This document shows positions 35,246-47,033 of a DNA stretch of 47,033 nucleotides, piece by piece (position 1 is the first letter of the stretch; each line of letters opens with the position of its first letter). The position numbers and the translations under genes were made by a program. Source of the stretch: Verrucomicrobium sp. (lineage in GTDB: Bacteria > Verrucomicrobiota > Verrucomicrobiia > Limisphaerales > UBA9464); NCBI GenBank assembly GCA_021298285.1, contig JAJTFN010000099.1:1-47033 (forward strand), given 5' to 3'. The notes beneath the pieces were generated by a model. The model was not told where the DNA came from. It worked only from the letters and a program-made list of their open reading frames with translations, and did no database searches.

Positions 35246-35932
35246 ATGCTCCCGGTGACACCGCTGGAGTCAGAGATCGCCGGGCTGAAGGACCAGTTGC
35301 TCCGGATGGCGGCGATGGCCGAAGGCCTGGTCGTGAGGGCCGTGCGCGCGCTGGTGGATCGGGATGACGACCTGGCCCGCAGCGTGGCCGCCGGTGACGA
35401 ACCGCTCGACCAGTTGGAGATGGAACTGGATGCGGCGGCCATCGCGCTGCTGACCAAGGCCCCCCTCGCGGGTCAGCTTCGGCTGATCACCGTGGCCATC
35501 AAGGTCACCCGGGACCTGGAACGGATCGGGGACGAGTCGACCACCATCGCGCGGCGCGCCCTCAAGCTGGGCCTGGAGCCGCAGCTCAAGCCCTACGACG
35601 ACATCCCGAGGATGTCCCACATGGCGACCTCGATGCTCCGCGATGCCCTGGATGCCTTCGTCCACGGCGACACCGCCAAGGCGCGGGCGGTGGTGCCGCG
35701 CGACAAGGAGGTCGACGCGTTGAACCGGGCGCTGCACCGGGAACTGACCGGGATGATGGTCGAGGATCCCGCCCGCATCGGCCGGTGCCTGCACCTGATG
35801 ACCATCAGCAAGGCCTTGGAACGCATCGCCGACCATGCCAAGAACATCGCCGAGGAGACCGTCTACCTGTACGAGGCCCGCGACATCCGCCACCCCGGAG
35901 CGTGGGTCGACCCCGGATCTCCGGTGCGTTGA
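35246..35932 (+). CDS. phoU: Phosphate-signalling regulator PhoU
   Basis: 228 residues, two PhoU helical bundles (LITVAIKVTRDLERIGDEST; LMTISKALERIADHAKNIAE), each with the metal-binding DLERIGDE or ALERIADH type signature. The ATG at 35246 has a good GGAGG 10 bases upstream (35231-35235), one of the few clear Shine-Dalgarno sites here. PhoU dampens Pst transport and PhoR signalling. It follows pstB by 127 bases on the same strand, supporting a phosphate operon. No phoR-phoB pair is visible in the window. Confidence 0.93.
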   Translation: MLPVTPLESEIAGLKDQLLRMAAMAEGLVVRAVRALVDRDDDLARSVAAGDEPLDQLEMELDAAAIALLTKAPLAGQLRLITVAIKVTRDLERIGDESTTIARRALKLGLEPQLKPYDDIPRMSHMATSMLRDALDAFVHGDTAKARAVVPRDKEVDALNRALHRELTGMMVEDPARIGRCLHLMTISKALERIADHAKNIAEETVYLYEARDIRHPGAWVDPGSPVR

Positions 35933-36091
35933 GCCGATCCGGCATTTGGGGACCGTTGGCGGTCCTCGCCCGGGGCCGGCCGGCAATCCAGGCCTCGCGG
36001 CCCTGTCGTCATCGATCCTCCACGCCGATCCTGCACCGTTGACCCCGGGGACCGGTGTCCTTAGGGTCCGAAAGCTGTCATCGGAACGCGT

Positions 36092-36122
36092 GGCCCTGAC
36101 GTGATCTCAGTCGGGGCCTTTT
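36092..36122 (+). terminator. Hairpin with T tract between phoU and purA
   Basis: GGCCCTGAC (36092-36100) pairs with GTCGGGGCC (36110-36118, one G-U pair) around a 9-base loop, followed by TTTT. It lies 160 bases after phoU but only 25 bases before the purA start, so it could end the phosphate operon or act as a leader/attenuator of purA. Confidence 0.6.
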
Positions 36123-36146
36123 GCTGTTCACGATGGGCGTTCATCC

Positions 36147-37418
<1,272 letters not shown>

Positions 37419-37428
37419 GGGATCCGCC

Positions 37429-38163
<735 letters not shown>

Positions 38164-38168
38164 GTCGT

Positions 38169-38185
38169 CCGGTCGACCGGTTTTT
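38169..38185 (+). terminator. Possible weak terminator after uppS
   Basis: The palindrome CCGGTCGACCGG is followed by TTTTT six bases after the uppS stop. The stem is only 4 bp with a 4-base loop, so efficiency is doubtful. Confidence 0.3.
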
Positions 38186-38191
38186 CCGGCG

Positions 38192-39130
38192 CTACCGTTT
38201 CGCACGATCAGGCCGCGGGCAACGCAGCAGCAACGGTCGGGCATCCTGGGGGTTGGACTTGCGCGGATACCCGTTGTTGTCGACCAGCAGCCAGACGTTG
38301 TCGGCATCCACGCTGAGCCCCTCGAAGAACCCATAGGGCAGCAGGTGCTGGTACGCGTACCTCGGATCCATCTCGATGGGGAAGTAGCTGAAGCACAGGC
38401 GGACGGCATGGGTCTTGGGATCGATGCACAGGACCCGACGGTGCTCCCGGCACAGGGCCCAGAGTTCGCCGTCGAACCAGCAGAGGTCGGTGTAGTGGAT
38501 GTCGTCGCCGGCGGCCCCCGGGGGGCGCGGTTGGAAGTCGCCCGTCACCCGGAGGGTTTTGCGGTCGATCTCGAGGATGCGGCCGGTGTCGCGTTCGTTG
38601 GCCACATAGAGGAACCGGTCGCCGACAGCCACGCCCTCGAAGGAGGCGTTGCGGTCGGTCTTGCTGAACCAGTGGGAGGCGGGTGACCAGTCGATGGACA
38701 GGCGCTCCAGCGGCTTGCCGGGGGCCGGTTGGCGGAGGATCCACCGGAGGTGTTCCTCGCAAAGATAGAGTGCGCCCGAGCTGTCGATGCCGATGCCCTC
38801 GACGTCCCAGGGCAGGTCCCGCCCCGGGGTCAGCGGCCCGAACAGCGCCGGGGACAGGCTCGCGTAGGGCACCAGTTCGGCCTCGGTGCCCGACCGGGGA
38901 AAGCGGATCTCGAACAGCCCCGTTTCCTTGTCGTTGACCGTGAGCAGGCGGCCGTCGGGCAGCCGCACCAGCGCCGAGGCATCGAACCTGGCCGACTGCG
39001 GCGTGAGGGTCCACGACTCGGCAACGCTCAAGGGTTGGGTCAGCGTCGTCGAACCGGCCGGGTGGCCTGGGGAGGTGCAGCCGGCCCAAAGGAGCGCCAT
39101 CGCGCTGATCAGGGTGAGGATCCGTTTCAA
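38192..39130 (-). CDS. Lipoprotein with esterase-like/phytase-like propeller
   Basis: 312 residues with lipobox ALLWAGC (Cys18). The body looks like the 'esterase-like activity of phytase' or SdiA-regulated beta-propeller: ALVRLPDGRLLTVNDKETGL, LPWDVEGIGIDSSGALYLCE, NASFEGVAVGDRFLYVANER, DIHYTDLCWFDGELWALCRE, EGLSVDADNVWLLVDNNGYP. The recurring (D/F)EG(I/V/L)(G/A/S) pattern marks propeller blades. Anchored at the membrane, outside the cytoplasm. Substrate unknown. Divergent from the 73-residue protein gene. Confidence 0.75.
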   Translation of the reverse strand: MKRILTLISAMALLWAGCTSPGHPAGSTTLTQPLSVAESWTLTPQSARFDASALVRLPDGRLLTVNDKETGLFEIRFPRSGTEAELVPYASLSPALFGPLTPGRDLPWDVEGIGIDSSGALYLCEEHLRWILRQPAPGKPLERLSIDWSPASHWFSKTDRNASFEGVAVGDRFLYVANERDTGRILEIDRKTLRVTGDFQPRPPGAAGDDIHYTDLCWFDGELWALCREHRRVLCIDPKTHAVRLCFSYFPIEMDPRYAYQHLLPYGFFEGLSVDADNVWLLVDNNGYPRKSNPQDARPLLLRCPRPDRAKR

Positions 39131-39232
39131 GGGTCGGAGGATAGCGCAGATCGGGCCGCCGGCGGGAGGAAAACCCGTTTACAGGACGGCGATCGGCAGT
39201 AGGATGTCGCCGTTAGGTCACCCATCCGTCAC

Positions 39233-39454
39233 ATGACGCATTCCCTACCCACGTCCGGAACGGAGAACGGGATCCTCCACCGGTCTTCGCTGTACCGGGA
39301 ATTCCTCGCCGAGAAGGAGGAGATCCTGAAGCACAAGTGGATCGAGTCGGAGAAGGCCGGGCACGACATCGGTTTTGAGGCGGCCCTGGTCGACTGGATC
39401 ACCAAGCACCGCTCCAGCTGGCGGCGCTCCCGCACCTCGGGCAACACCTTCTGA
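39233..39454 (+). CDS. Small conserved-looking hypothetical protein
   Basis: 73 residues; charged and helical (SSLYREFLAEKEEILKHKW, KAGHDIGFEAALVDWITKHR, RSSWRRSR). The ordered pattern KWIESEKAGHDIGFE looks like a conserved family found in several phyla, but no function is known to me. ATG at 39233; TGA at 39452-39454. It lies 141 bases before pyrR on the same strand, in a C-rich spacer. It may be part of the pyr transcript; no evidence for a regulatory role. Confidence 0.7.
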   Translation: MTHSLPTSGTENGILHRSSLYREFLAEKEEILKHKWIESEKAGHDIGFEAALVDWITKHRSSWRRSRTSGNTF

Positions 39455-39595
39455 GACCCTGAACGGCCTGAACGGCAGTCCCTTCCGACCGGCATCCCCC
39501 GCGGCCGTCCGACCCGGACCCGCCGGAACCCCCGTCCGAATCGGGGCCCCCTCCCGCCGAACCACCCCTCCGACCCGGCTTCGGATCCCCGCTCG

Positions 39596-40186
39596 ATGAC
39601 CACCCCGCTGCTCGACGCCCCGTCCCTCCGGCGCACCCTGGAGCGCATGGCCCGGGAGATTGCCGGCGCCGATCCCCGCCCGGACCTGCCCGTGCTCGTG
39701 GGCATCCAACGGGGCGGGGTGGCCGTGGCCCGCCGGTTGGCCGCCGAGTTGGCGATGATCGTCGGCCGCGAGGTTCCCTGCGGAACCCTCGACGTGACCT
39801 TCTACCGCGACGACCTCGACCGGCGCGCGGCACCGACGGTCCACCCGACCGAGATCCCGGGCGACATCCAGGGCCGGAGGGTCGTGCTGGTGGACGACGT
39901 GTTCTTCACCGGGCGGACCATCCGCGCCGCGATGGATGCCCTCCATGAGTTCGGGCGGCCCAGCCGCGTCCAGTTGGCCGTGGTCATCGACCGGGGGCAT
40001 CGACAACTGCCCATCCGTCCGGACGTCGTGGGCCATGAGGTGACCACGAACCTGGGCCAGTCGGTGCTGGTCCGCTGCTCGGAGGGTGGCGACGGCGACG
40101 ACGACGGGGTCTTCCTGCGCGAGGCGCCGGCCAACGCCGCCCCGAAGGATCCGGTGACGTCCGAATTCCTCTCCCACGCTTCATGA
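39596..40186 (+). CDS. pyrR: PyrR: pyr operon regulator / uracil phosphoribosyltransferase
   Basis: 196 residues. PRPP motif [20 protein letters not shown] at 95-114; N-terminal [37 protein letters not shown] near the end. PyrR binds pyr mRNA in the presence of UMP and weakens uracil phosphoribosyltransferase flux control; its gene here overlaps pyrB by four bases (ATGA). No obvious PyrR binding-loop or attenuator was found in the C-rich leader (39455-39595). The C-terminal ~15 residues are Asp/Gly/Ala-rich and variable. Confidence 0.95.
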   Translation: MTTPLLDAPSLRRTLERMAREIAGADPRPDLPVLVGIQRGGVAVARRLAAELAMIVGREVPCGTLDVTFYRDDLDRRAAPTVHPTEIPGDIQGRRVVLVDDVFFTGRTIRAAMDALHEFGRPSRVQLAVVIDRGHRQLPIRPDVVGHEVTTNLGQSVLVRCSEGGDGDDDGVFLREAPANAAPKDPVTSEFLSHAS

Positions 40187-41127
40187 CCTGGCATCGCAAA
40201 CACCTGCTCGACCTGCAGAGCCTCCGGGCGGAGGAGATCGTCCATCTGCTCGACACGGCCCGCGAGTTCAAGGCCGTCGGCGAGCGCTCCATCAAGAAGG
40301 TGCCCGCGCTGCGCGGCAAGACGGTGGTCAACCTCTTCGTCGAGCCCAGCACCCGCACGCGCATCAGCTTCGAGTTGGCGGCCCTGCGGCTGAGCGCCGA
40401 CGTCATCAACTTCTCGGCCGAGGCCAGTTCCCTGAAGAAGGGTGAGACCCTCAAGGACACCGCCCGCAACCTCGAGGCGCTCAACGCCGACATCATCATC
40501 CTGCGTCATGGGTCCAGCGGCGCGCCGCACTTCCTGTCGCGATTCCTCGGGGCCCATGTGCTCAACGCGGGCGATGGCGCCCACGAGCACCCGACCCAGG
40601 GGTTGTTGGATGTCTTCACCATCCGCGAGAAGAAGGGTCGGGTGGAGGGCCTGAACGTGACCATCCTGGGCGACATCCTCTACAGCCGGGTGGCCCGCTC
40701 GAACCTCTGGGCCCTCAGCAAGCTGGGCGCCCACGTGACCCTCTGCGGTCCGCCGACCCTCGTGCCCAAGGCCTTCGAGGCGTTCGCCCCCAACGTGCGG
40801 GTGACCTGGAACGTCGAGGAGGCGCTCCGCGGTGCCGATGTCATCAATCTCCTGCGCATCCAGCACGAGCGACAGAAGGCTTCGATGTTTCCCAGCACCG
40901 GCGAGTATGCCGCGCTCTTCGGCCTCAACCAGAGCCGCATGGCCCTGGTGAAGCCTGACGCGCTCATCATGCATCCCGGCCCCATCAACCGGGGCGTCGA
41001 GATCGCCAGCGCCATCGCCGACGGTCCGCAGTCGGTGATCCTCGAGCAGGTGACCAACGGTCTGGCGGTCCGCATGGCCGCCCTGTACCTCGTCCACGGC
41101 GGCCGCTCGCTGCAGGTGGCGGGCTGA
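40183..41127 (+). CDS. pyrB: Aspartate carbamoyltransferase, catalytic subunit
   Basis: 314 residues. Carbamoyl-phosphate loop [12 protein letters not shown] (STRTR 56-60), 80s loop [31 protein letters not shown] (HPTQ 136-139), [36 protein letters not shown]. It makes N-carbamoyl-aspartate, the first committed pyrimidine step. pyrR-pyrB is the usual B-type organisation; pyrC, often third, is absent: the next gene is the ThuA fusion 106 bases later. Confidence 0.98.
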   Translation: MTWHRKHLLDLQSLRAEEIVHLLDTAREFKAVGERSIKKVPALRGKTVVNLFVEPSTRTRISFELAALRLSADVINFSAEASSLKKGETLKDTARNLEALNADIIILRHGSSGAPHFLSRFLGAHVLNAGDGAHEHPTQGLLDVFTIREKKGRVEGLNVTILGDILYSRVARSNLWALSKLGAHVTLCGPPTLVPKAFEAFAPNVRVTWNVEEALRGADVINLLRIQHERQKASMFPSTGEYAALFGLNQSRMALVKPDALIMHPGPINRGVEIASAIADGPQSVILEQVTNGLAVRMAALYLVHGGRSLQVAG

Positions 41128-41233
41128 GGGAGGCGGGCAGAAACAAGTGGGCTCCGCGGGAACGGTCCTGCCCTCGGCCCTCAAAACCCGCTTGGCCGGG
41201 GGCGATTCCGGGTTCAGCCTCGGGGCGATTTCC

Positions 41234-42379
41234 ATGAAGACCGTGTCGCGTCTCCTCCTGTTGTTTTCCGCCCTGTGGCTTCGCGCCGCAGCCCCCGCCA
41301 TCGATTTCGACGGTTCCTGGACCGTGGCCGAGTTGGAGACCGAGCAGGGGCCCCTGCCCGAGGAGACCCGCAAGTCGCTGGTGTTCGGGATTTCCGGCGG
41401 CAAGTACACGCTGGAGGCCGCGGGCCAGATGGTTGCCAAGGGCAAGTTCGAGATGGATTGGAAATCCACGCCGCCGGTCATGACAGTGACCGAGGAGGAG
41501 GGGCAGAACGTGGGACGCGGGGTGCGGGCCATCGTCGAGAAGACGCCGACCGGGTTTCGGGCCTGCTACGCGCTGGATTCGTCCGACTTGCCCAAGGCCT
41601 TCAAGGTGGGCGATGGCGGGGGCATCCTGGTGGCCCGTTATGAGCGCAAGGCAGGGGCCCGTCCGCGGCCGCTCCGGGCGCTGCTCATCACCGGCGGGTG
41701 CTGCCACGAGTACGATGCCCAGGCGGTGACGCTCATGCAGGGGATCTCCAAGCGCGCCAACGTGGAGTTCACGCTGGTGCGCGACAAGGGAGCCGACGGC
41801 ACCCAGCACAAGGTCAGCGCCTACCAGAAGGCCGACTGGGCCTCGGGCTACGACGTGGTGCTGCACAACGAGTGCTACGCCGACGAGAAGGATCCGGCCT
41901 GGCTGGAGGGCATCGTGGCCCCGCACCGCGCCGGGACCCCGGCGGTGGTGATCCACTGCGCGATGCACTGCTACCGGGCGCCGACCAACGAGTGGTTCCG
42001 CTTCGTGGGCGTGACCAGCCGCTCGCATGGATCGCATTTCGCCTACCCGATGACCAACGTGAAGCCCGAGCACCCGGTGATGAAGGGTTTCCCGGCCGTT
42101 TGGCAGACGCCGAAGGAGGAGCTCTACATCATCGAGAAGGTCGAGAAGGAGGCCACCCCGCTGGCCGTGGGCTACAGCCACGAGACCAAGAAGGGCGAGG
42201 CCAATGTCTGGGTGCACCAGTACGGCAAGGCCCGGGTGTTCGGCACGACGATGGGGCACTACAACCACACCATGGCCGACCCGGTGTACCTCGACCTGAT
42301 CACCCGCGGCACGCTCTGGGCGACCGGCAAGCTGCAGGACGACGGGACGCCCGCCGCGGGCTACGGTGCCGCCCAGTGA
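41234..42379 (+). CDS. Secreted TIGR03067-like/ThuA fusion protein
   Basis: 381 residues from the ATG at 41234; signal peptide [20 protein letters not shown]. Residues ~22-135 match the lipocalin-like TIGR03067 domain ([54 protein letters not shown]) that is common in planctomycetes and relatives. Residues ~140-370 are a ThuA/trehalose-utilisation domain of the glutamine-amidotransferase-like fold ([65 protein letters not shown]). ThuA domains are linked to keto-sugar chemistry, but this subfamily's activity is not established. A strong terminator follows, so it is monocistronic or the end of the pyr transcript. Confidence 0.82.
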   Translation: MKTVSRLLLLFSALWLRAAAPAIDFDGSWTVAELETEQGPLPEETRKSLVFGISGGKYTLEAAGQMVAKGKFEMDWKSTPPVMTVTEEEGQNVGRGVRAIVEKTPTGFRACYALDSSDLPKAFKVGDGGGILVARYERKAGARPRPLRALLITGGCCHEYDAQAVTLMQGISKRANVEFTLVRDKGADGTQHKVSAYQKADWASGYDVVLHNECYADEKDPAWLEGIVAPHRAGTPAVVIHCAMHCYRAPTNEWFRFVGVTSRSHGSHFAYPMTNVKPEHPVMKGFPAVWQTPKEELYIIEKVEKEATPLAVGYSHETKKGEANVWVHQYGKARVFGTTMGHYNHTMADPVYLDLITRGTLWATGKLQDDGTPAAGYGAAQ

Positions 42380-42445
42380 TCGGCGGGAGGCTGGGACAGC
42401 CTGCCCGCGCGCGTGGGTCGGGATGTCCCGCCTTGGCGCGCCTCG

Positions 42446-42485
42446 ACGGCCGGAACCGGGGAGACTGCCCCGTTCCGGCCGTTTT
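42446..42485 (+). terminator. Rho-independent terminator after the ThuA gene
   Basis: ACGGCCGGAAC (42446-42456) pairs exactly with GTTCCGGCCGT (42472-42482); inner GGGG/CCCC extend the stem past a bulged C, loop about 6 bases, then TTTT. It lies 67 bases after the ThuA stop and 55 bases before clpB. Confidence 0.9.
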
Positions 42486-42539
42486 CGTCCGTCGGGAGGT
42501 CCGTTTCGTGGATGGCATGGCCGATGCAGCGGGAATCCC

Positions 42540-45050
<2,511 letters not shown>

Positions 45051-45080
45051 GGGCGCGTTGGTCGGACAGGTGCCCGGCGC

Positions 45081-45845
45081 TCAGGACCTCGGAGCATGCT
45101 GCCCCCGGAACAACTGCTCCGGGGGCAGCCCCGTCAGCCGTTGGATGCCGTTGAGCAGGCGGAACAGCGCCCAGACCATCATTCCCATGCTCGGCACGAC
45201 AATCACCGGCCAACTGAGCCAATTCATGCGTCCGAGTTGCTCGTTCCATTCCGGGGAGTTGGGCACGGCCTTCAGCAGCCACATCGCCAGGAAGAAGTTG
45301 AGCGCGGAACTCAGGAGGAACGAGACCGCCAGCAGCCAGGACGACTCTCGGAGCAACCGGTCGAAGGCGCCCTCGGCGTTCCGATGGCGCAGGGCCTCGG
45401 CGACCTTGGCCGTCTCCAGCACCTGGTCGTTGTAGAGCAGGGTCTTCACCAGCGGTGTCTTCGATCGCAGCGTCAGCGGGATGCTCAGGCCGATGATCAA
45501 GGGGATGGAGGCCTCCTTGATGGCGAACCACAGCGCCGTCGCTTTCCACCACCCGAAGTGCCCGCCCAGGGACATGCCGCCCGTGGCCAGCGTCCCGGCG
45601 ATGCCGAGGGTCGAGAACAGGTTCCAATGCCGGCGCTTCATCCAGTCCCAGAGGCCATATCCCAGCGGCAGGGCCAGGGCCGCGACCAGGGCCCAGAGCG
45701 GTCCGAGCCGCTCCGGTTGGCTGAGCTTGGAGAGCACCAACCCCGGCAGGAAGACGTTGCACGCCAGGTTCAGCAGCAGGTTCTCCTTCGCGGGGGCGCC
45801 TTTGGGGGAACCGGTCGTGGGCGGTTGGGAATCGGTGGCGGGCAT
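45081..45845 (-). CDS. VC0807-family integral membrane protein
   Basis: 254 residues, five or six membrane segments: NLACNVFLPGLVLSKLS, GPLWALVAALALPLGYGLWD, NLFSTLGIAGTLATGGMSL, LWFAIKEASIPLIIGLSIPL, WLLAVSFLLSSALNFFLAMW, WPVIVVPSMGMMVWALFRLL. Two signatures of the family are clear: LPLGYGLWDWMKRRHWNLFS and EQLGRMNWLSWPVIVVPSMG. Function unknown. A perfect 11-bp inverted repeat lies inside its last codons (45099-45128). Convergent with clpB. Confidence 0.8.
   Translation of the reverse strand: MPATDSQPPTTGSPKGAPAKENLLLNLACNVFLPGLVLSKLSQPERLGPLWALVAALALPLGYGLWDWMKRRHWNLFSTLGIAGTLATGGMSLGGHFGWWKATALWFAIKEASIPLIIGLSIPLTLRSKTPLVKTLLYNDQVLETAKVAEALRHRNAEGAFDRLLRESSWLLAVSFLLSSALNFFLAMWLLKAVPNSPEWNEQLGRMNWLSWPVIVVPSMGMMVWALFRLLNGIQRLTGLPPEQLFRGQHAPRS
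45099..45128. terminator. Perfect hairpin inside the 3' end of the VC0807-family gene
   Basis: CTGCCCCCGGA (45099-45109) pairs with TCCGGGGGCAG (45118-45128) around an 8-base loop. It is 49 bases past the clpB stop and within the last codons of the opposite gene, so it could end clpB transcripts or protect both 3' ends. No T tract. Confidence 0.4.
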
Positions 45846-46167
45846 CGCGTGGAGTCAGAACCTGTCGCCCCGGCGGCCGAAAATCCAGCAGAGGATGTCT
45901 AGGTTCAGGCCAAAGGCCCAAGGGTTGGCGTCTGCGTGGATCGGTTGGTGCAAGTGGGTTGGGATCCCGCGACAGGGCGGTGCCAGGGCTTATCAGGGAG
46001 AGTGCTTTGTCCGAGAACGTCGATGATCTTCGGCCGAATCGCAGGTCGAGCCTTGCTCGCCGGTCCATTCCTCGGGGCGCGCATTCGAATCCGCCCAGCG
46101 TCCATCGTGGATCAACAACCATGAAAAAACACATTGAGAATGCGGAAAATCATGGTTCAATCGGATC
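45846..46167. other. Intergenic region with a possible 16-residue leader ORF
   Basis: 322 bases between divergent genes. The last ~60 bases are distinctly AT-richer than the surroundings. ATG at 46121 opens MKKHIENAENHGSIGS, ending at 46171 so that its TGA overlaps the GTG start of the ATPase gene (GTGA, 46168-46171). Otherwise nothing recognisable. Confidence 0.4.
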
Positions 46168-47033
46168 GTGATTTCCCGAAATGACGCCTTGAACCGCCTT
46201 GAGACGGCGTTGGATGAGAACCCTGTCGCCGCCTTGTTGGGGCCTCGTCAGTGCGGCAAGACGACGCTCGCCCGGGGTCTCGCCGAGCGTCGTGGCGGGC
46301 ATTGGTTCGACCTGGAGAGCGCCGAAGACCGGATGGCCTTGGCCCAGCCTGAGTTGACCCTTCGCAACCTCAGCGGGTTGGTTGTGATCGATGAGATCCA
46401 GCGTGCCCCGGAGATCTTCACCACCCTGCGTCCGCTGGCTGATCGCCGAGAGAACCCGGCCCGTTTTTTGATCCTCGGTTCCGCCTCGCCTGAAATCGTC
46501 CGGGGGGTCTCCGAGAGTCTTGCCGGTCGTGTCGGTTTTGTGGACCTGGGTGGATTCCACCTCGGTGAGGTCCCGCTCGATGGGCTCGACGCGCTGTGGT
46601 TGCGAGGAGGGTTTCCCCGCTCGTTCCTCGCGGCCACGGAATCCGCCAGTTGCCGATGGCGTTCCGATTTCGTCCGGACCTTTCTCGAACGTGATCTCCC
46701 ACAGCTCGGCATCCGCACCGCCTCGGAGACCTTGAGGCGGTTCTGGACGATGGTGGGACATTTTCACGGCCAGACTTGGAATGCCGCCGAGTTGGCACGG
46801 TCGTTGGGCGCGTCGGAGGGCACCGCACGGAACCATCTCGACATCCTGTGCGGCACCTATGTCGTCCGACGTCTTGCACCTTGGCACACGAATCTCGGCA
46901 AACGGGAGCTGAGGGCTCCGAAGGTCTATGTGCGGGACAGCGGACTGCTGCACAGCCTGCTGGGCATCCGTACCCGCCGGGATCTCCTGTCGCACCCGAA
47001 GCTGGGCGCCTCCTGGGAGGGTCACGCCTTGGA
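46168..47033 (+). CDS. AAA_14 ATPase with DUF4143 C-terminal domain (3' end outside window)
   Basis: 288 codons from the GTG at 46168 to the edge; an in-frame TGA lies ten codons upstream and no better start exists. Walker A LLGPRQCGKTTLARG (GPRQCGKTT 25-33) and Walker B LVVIDEIQRAPEI (71-83), then RFLILGSASPEIVRGVSESL. The DUF4143 domain begins at about 165 (DFVRTFLERDLPQLGIRTAS), with SLGASEGTARNHLDILCGTY and KVYVRDSGLLHSLLGI. This common family has an ATPase followed by a winged-helix-like and nuclease-like C-terminus; its role is unknown, and copies are often found in accessory regions. The DUF4143 end is cut by the window. Confidence 0.92.
   Translation, partial: MISRNDALNRLETALDENPVAALLGPRQCGKTTLARGLAERRGGHWFDLESAEDRMALAQPELTLRNLSGLVVIDEIQRAPEIFTTLRPLADRRENPARFLILGSASPEIVRGVSESLAGRVGFVDLGGFHLGEVPLDGLDALWLRGGFPRSFLAATESASCRWRSDFVRTFLERDLPQLGIRTASETLRRFWTMVGHFHGQTWNAAELARSLGASEGTARNHLDILCGTYVVRRLAPWHTNLGKRELRAPKVYVRDSGLLHSLLGIRTRRDLLSHPKLGASWEGHAL

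Noticed and set aside
36075-36081. CTGTCAT, half of a Pho box, near the phoU-purA gap
   Set aside because: Only one half-site and on the wrong side of the phosphate operon; no second direct repeat at 11-base spacing.
39455-39595. Possible PyrR attenuator in the pyrR leader
   Set aside because: No binding-loop consensus and no antiterminator/terminator pair could be drawn; the spacer is merely C-rich.

Overview
The window is a GC-rich bacterial chromosome segment, most likely from the Verrucomicrobiota, perhaps the Pedosphaera/Limisphaera side of that phylum. This rests on gene content rather than a marker gene. It holds a type I sulfatase, a multi-LamG secreted protein, TSP3-repeat secreted proteins, a PVC-type 'membrane-bound dehydrogenase' beta-propeller fused to an azurin domain, a TIGR03067-like plus ThuA fusion, a pseudopilin-like protein of the [18 protein letters not shown] type, and few clear Shine-Dalgarno sequences. 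No rRNA, tRNA, CRISPR array, transposase, integrase or phage gene was seen.

Layout. 1-1181 (minus) is the N-terminal part of a membrane sensor with a Cache-like domain, cut by the left edge. 1310-1753 (minus) is a DciA/DUF721 protein. 1838-4938 (plus) is a PAP2 phosphatase/ArnT-like glycosyltransferase fusion that overlaps an OGG1-type 8-oxoguanine glycosylase. 16398-4985 (minus) is an 11.4 kb run of eight close-packed genes: ABC-2 permease, multi-pass SPFH protein, HflC, HflK, P1B-type metal ATPase, ABC ATPase, ABC permease, and a membrane-anchored helical protein. 16556-19193 (plus) carries a sulfatase and a nitrilase-superfamily amidohydrolase. 25119-19326 (minus) carries two large secreted proteins (LamG; malectin-like/TSP3) that share a C-terminal motif. 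25367-30372 (plus) carries the giant SGNH/propeller/HEAT/discoidin/azurin protein and an SRPBCC protein. 31906-30537 (minus) carries a pseudopilin-like protein and a His-rich lipoprotein. 32255-33137 holds a cupin and a DUF309 protein. 33375-35932 (plus) is a pstA-pstB-phoU set without pstS or pstC. 36147-38163 (plus) is purA-uppS. 39130-38192 (minus) is an esterase-like lipoprotein. 39233-41127 (plus) is a 73-residue protein followed by pyrR-pyrB. 41234-42379 is the ThuA fusion, 42540-45050 is clpB, 45845-45081 (minus) is a VC0807-family membrane protein, and 46168 to the right edge is an AAA_14/DUF4143 ATPase.

How the genes may work together. The minus-strand block 16398-4985 looks like one envelope unit: three SPFH scaffold proteins, a metal pump and two ABC-2 transporter modules. 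It is the best candidate here for an undescribed multi-protein system. The sulfatase, LamG, malectin-like, azurin-fusion and ThuA proteins fit a polysaccharide-degrading lifestyle. purA, uppS, pyrR-pyrB, clpB, dciA and ogg are housekeeping.

A second theme is damage. Three long genes each carry one apparent single-base indel (near 5730, 14343 and 24380). The azurin gene ends in a 25-bp tandem duplication that shifts frame (29669-29718). clpB lacks about 42 codons at the start of its second AAA module (near 44145). PstB has lost its Q-loop glutamine and LSGGQ motif. The indels may be assembly errors. The ClpB deletion and PstB changes are in frame and deserve separate checking.
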